Source: Nitrospirota bacterium
GTDB lineage: Bacteria > Nitrospirota > Thermodesulfovibrionia > UBA6902
DNA: 8,517 nucleotides
Assembly (NCBI GenBank): GCA_015491705.1
Contig: WFVK01000067.1
Span: 1-8,517 of the forward strand
Direction of reading: 5' to 3'
The first letter of the stretch is position 1, and each line of letters starts with the position of its first letter. The notes under the pieces were generated by a model. That model did not search any database. It was not told the origin of the DNA and saw only the letters and a list, made by a program, of their open reading frames with translations. Position numbers and translations under genes: made by a program. Shown here piece after piece: positions 7,546 to 8,517 of the stretch.

Positions 7546-8192
7546 TATCTTTCACCGTTGATATACGAAACAATGAACGCTGCGATAAACAGCAAATCAC
7601 CGGCGACCAGGAGATCATAGCGGTAGGGCTCCGGCATCTGCTGGTGCAGGGTAGCGCCCAGATCATGCATGAAAGAGTAAAGTACAATCACCGTGCCGGC
7701 CAGTGCAAGGACGTGTGATAACACAGACGGCCTGAAGTTTCGTCCTTTCCGGAAAGAATGCAGCATGAGCATGCTGAAGACGATCATAAGGAACGCAATC
7801 GACACGGGCGCTATAACAGGCCCTATCCACGGCAGGGGGATCAGAAACAGGATATCCCAGTCGAATATTGAAGAAGGCCAGCCGAGCAGGGCCTTGAGCC
7901 ACACATAATAGAAAATATCCCACACCCCGAAGGACAGCATGAAATATGCAAACCTCTCCCAGAGTGTACGTCCGGCAAGGTATGCCACGGACAGGAGCAT
8001 GAATATGGTCGCTGCTTCCCGCATGACCTCGACAAGGATTTTATAGTCAACGAGGGCCTTTAAGGGGAATTTGAATCCCTCGGGATAGAAAATCGCCCGC
8101 AGGTAAACGACGATAGCTGACTCCACGAATGCCATTGCTACGCCGAATATTATCACCCAGATTATCCTGGCGCGGAAGCTGTCGTTATTCAT
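7545..8192 (-). CDS. Conserved-looking polytopic membrane protein, function unknown
   Basis: A 215-residue protein with about six hydrophobic spans (near 8-30, 60-75, 80-98, 112-145 as two passes, 160-175, 195-210), so an integral inner-membrane protein. Polar or aromatic residues in or beside the spans look conserved rather than random: FVESAIVVYLR (22-32, Glu within the first span), WDIFYYVWLKALLGWP (91-106), FDWDILFLIPLPWIGP (110-125) and HDLGATLH (176-183). I have a sense of having seen such WD...YY...WL...GWP proteins as conserved hypotheticals, but cannot name a family or reaction. A TAA codon directly precedes the ATG, fixing the start; the AAGG ribosome site is unusually close (three bases). 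It heads the cluster ending in the M48 protease, so it could be that protease's partner or substrate; this is inference from position. Confidence 0.8.
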   Translation of the reverse strand: MNNDSFRARIIWVIIFGVAMAFVESAIVVYLRAIFYPEGFKFPLKALVDYKILVEVMREAATIFMLLSVAYLAGRTLWERFAYFMLSFGVWDIFYYVWLKALLGWPSSIFDWDILFLIPLPWIGPVIAPVSIAFLMIVFSMLMLHSFRKGRNFRPSVLSHVLALAGTVIVLYSFMHDLGATLHQQMPEPYRYDLLVAGDLLFIAAFIVSYINGER

Positions 8193-8221
8193 TTACCTTT
8201 TTCCGGTATCCCTCTCTTTAT

Positions 8222-8281
8222 AAACCTTACAGTTGCATAACACCATCGCCCGCATGCGGGAGAGCCCGGCGGAAAAGCTTT
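8222..8281 (-). repeat. Copy B of the diverged ~50-60-base repeat, upstream of the membrane-protein gene
   Basis: Read on the minus strand, this begins AAAGCTTTTCCGCC, then CGGGCTCTCC, a self-complementary CCCGCATGCGGG (8249-8260), GCGATGGTG, TTATGCAACTG and TAAGGTTTA. It matches copy A (1-52, plus strand) at about 35 of 40 aligned positions outside an 11-base length difference that falls at the central palindrome. It ends ~30 bases before the ATG of the membrane-protein gene, so it would lie in that gene's leader or promoter region. TTTTCCG (8270-8276) could also pair with CGGAAAA beside the ribosome site (8199-8205), a possible but unproven control. Read on the other strand, it would point towards an unseen gene to the right. 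Confidence 0.55.
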
Positions 8282-8370
8282 ATCTGCGATTCCTTGAGGA
8301 AATATTCAGCACAGCATGTTATAAAGTAACCCCTCCCGGCCTCCCCTCCTTATCGAAACACACCCCTTAA

Positions 8371-8388
8371 TCCCCTCTCAAGAGGGGA
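8371..8388. repeat. Short perfect palindrome in a G-rich (minus strand) interspersed-repeat-like stretch
   Basis: TCCCCTCT and AGAGGGGA form an 8-base inverted repeat around CA (realistically a 7-bp stem with a TCAA loop). The neighbouring bases 8329-8375 are rich in C runs on the plus strand (CCCCTCCC, CCTCCCCTCC, CACCCC). Together they resemble a decayed interspersed repeat of the CCCCTC...GAGGGG type common in many environmental genomes. There is no T run to make it a terminator. Confidence 0.45.
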
Positions 8389-8475
8389 AGTTCCTCCTCA
8401 TCCTTCGGACCGACATATGAAGAAAGAAACTATATCTTCTGCTCAGGGCTGAACTATTACAATAAATCGAATCTC

Positions 8476-8515
8476 AACCCCCGAACCCTTAAACCCTTCA
8501 ACCCTTTAACCGGCA
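8476..8515. repeat. Degenerate tandem array of 8-base units (AACCCTTN)
   Basis: Five consecutive octamers can be read in register: AACCCCCG (8476), AACCCTTA (8484), AACCCTTC (8492), AACCCTTT (8500) and a decayed AACCGGCA (8508). The variable last base and conserved AACCC start indicate a slipped or expanded microsatellite. It may continue past the window edge. No function is apparent. Confidence 0.55.
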
Positions 8516-8517
8516 AC

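Larger units (their letters stand above)
8193..8517. other. 325-base gene-free, repeat-rich region
   Basis: No credible coding frame is visible on either strand; the short plus-strand frame here runs antisense into the membrane-protein gene. From left to right it holds the leader of that gene with AT-rich TTTATAAAG (possible -10 region, no good -35), repeat copy B with a 12-base palindrome, a stretch that is G-rich on the minus strand (about 8329-8375), an 8-bp-stem palindrome at 8371-8388, about 80 bases with nothing I can interpret, and the AACCCTTN array at the right edge. Confidence 0.6.

Noticed and set aside
8222..8240. Sigma-70 promoter for the membrane-protein gene
   Set aside because: TATAAA is a fair -10, but no hexamer resembling TTGACA sits 16-18 bases upstream; too weak to list.
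8230..8251. Fluoride-riboswitch-like GGCGATGGTGTT on the minus strand
   Set aside because: The downstream conserved part of that riboswitch (a GGCTGATG...CTCC-like segment) is missing, and the gene that follows is not a known fluoride transporter.
8249..8281. Glycine-riboswitch-like GGAGAG on the plus strand in repeat copy B
   Set aside because: The rest of the glycine aptamer core is absent and no glycine-related gene follows in view.
8476..8515. CRISPR-like repeat array
   Set aside because: Units are only 8 bases, contiguous, with no spacers.

Overview
The window carries five clear protein-coding genes and one tiny putative one. All read on the minus strand, and none of the plus-strand open frames looks genuine. 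Base composition is moderately GC-rich. The gene content (multi-[4Fe-4S]/molybdopterin oxidoreductase, HemL of the C5 tetrapyrrole route, Ste24-type M48 protease) and short interspersed palindromes containing GTCATTTCGA...GAGAAATCTT suggest a free-living anaerobic or facultative Gram-negative-type bacterium. Nitrospirota (Thermodesulfovibrio-like) or the former Deltaproteobacteria are my best guesses. That placement is inference, because there is no rRNA or other marker gene here.

Layout in the direction of transcription (right to left). (1) 8517-8193 is non-coding and repeat-rich: an array of 8-base AACCCTTN units, a G-rich (minus strand) palindromic stretch, and a ~60-base element whose relative lies in opposite orientation at bases 1-52. 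(2) 8192-6168 is a tightly coupled cluster: a 215-aa polytopic membrane protein of unknown function, a possible 40-aa peptide whose start overlaps the preceding stop (TAATG), and a 420-aa Ste24/M48 membrane zinc protease that overlaps the small frame by 8 bases. (3) 6167-5906 holds a weak hairpin just after the protease gene and a 166-bp foldback element resembling a MITE or REP unit. (4) 5905-52 carries hemL (glutamate-1-semialdehyde aminomutase), a divergent YchF/OLA1-type P-loop NTPase 58 bases later, and, 12 bases after that, an unusual 1121-aa protein. This last protein fuses a four-cluster DmsB/NrfC-like ferredoxin module to a complete molybdopterin (MopB) catalytic subunit.

Functional reading: the last gene is the metabolically distinctive one, probably a respiratory-type or detoxifying Mo/W-bis-pterin oxidoreductase of unknown substrate. 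It has no visible Tat signal and no NrfD-type membrane anchor gene in view, so a cytoplasmic enzyme is the simplest reading. hemL and the YchF-like gene are housekeeping in type, and their link to the oxidoreductase is only positional. The membrane protein and protease may act together, but no substrate can be read from the sequence.

The most noteworthy items are the diverged repeat pair at the two ends of the window, the long foldback element upstream of hemL, the fused oxidoreductase with an Asp where the first Cys of its catalytic-subunit iron-sulfur site is expected, and the small coupled frame before the protease. I did not find a convincing complete novel defence or mobile system.
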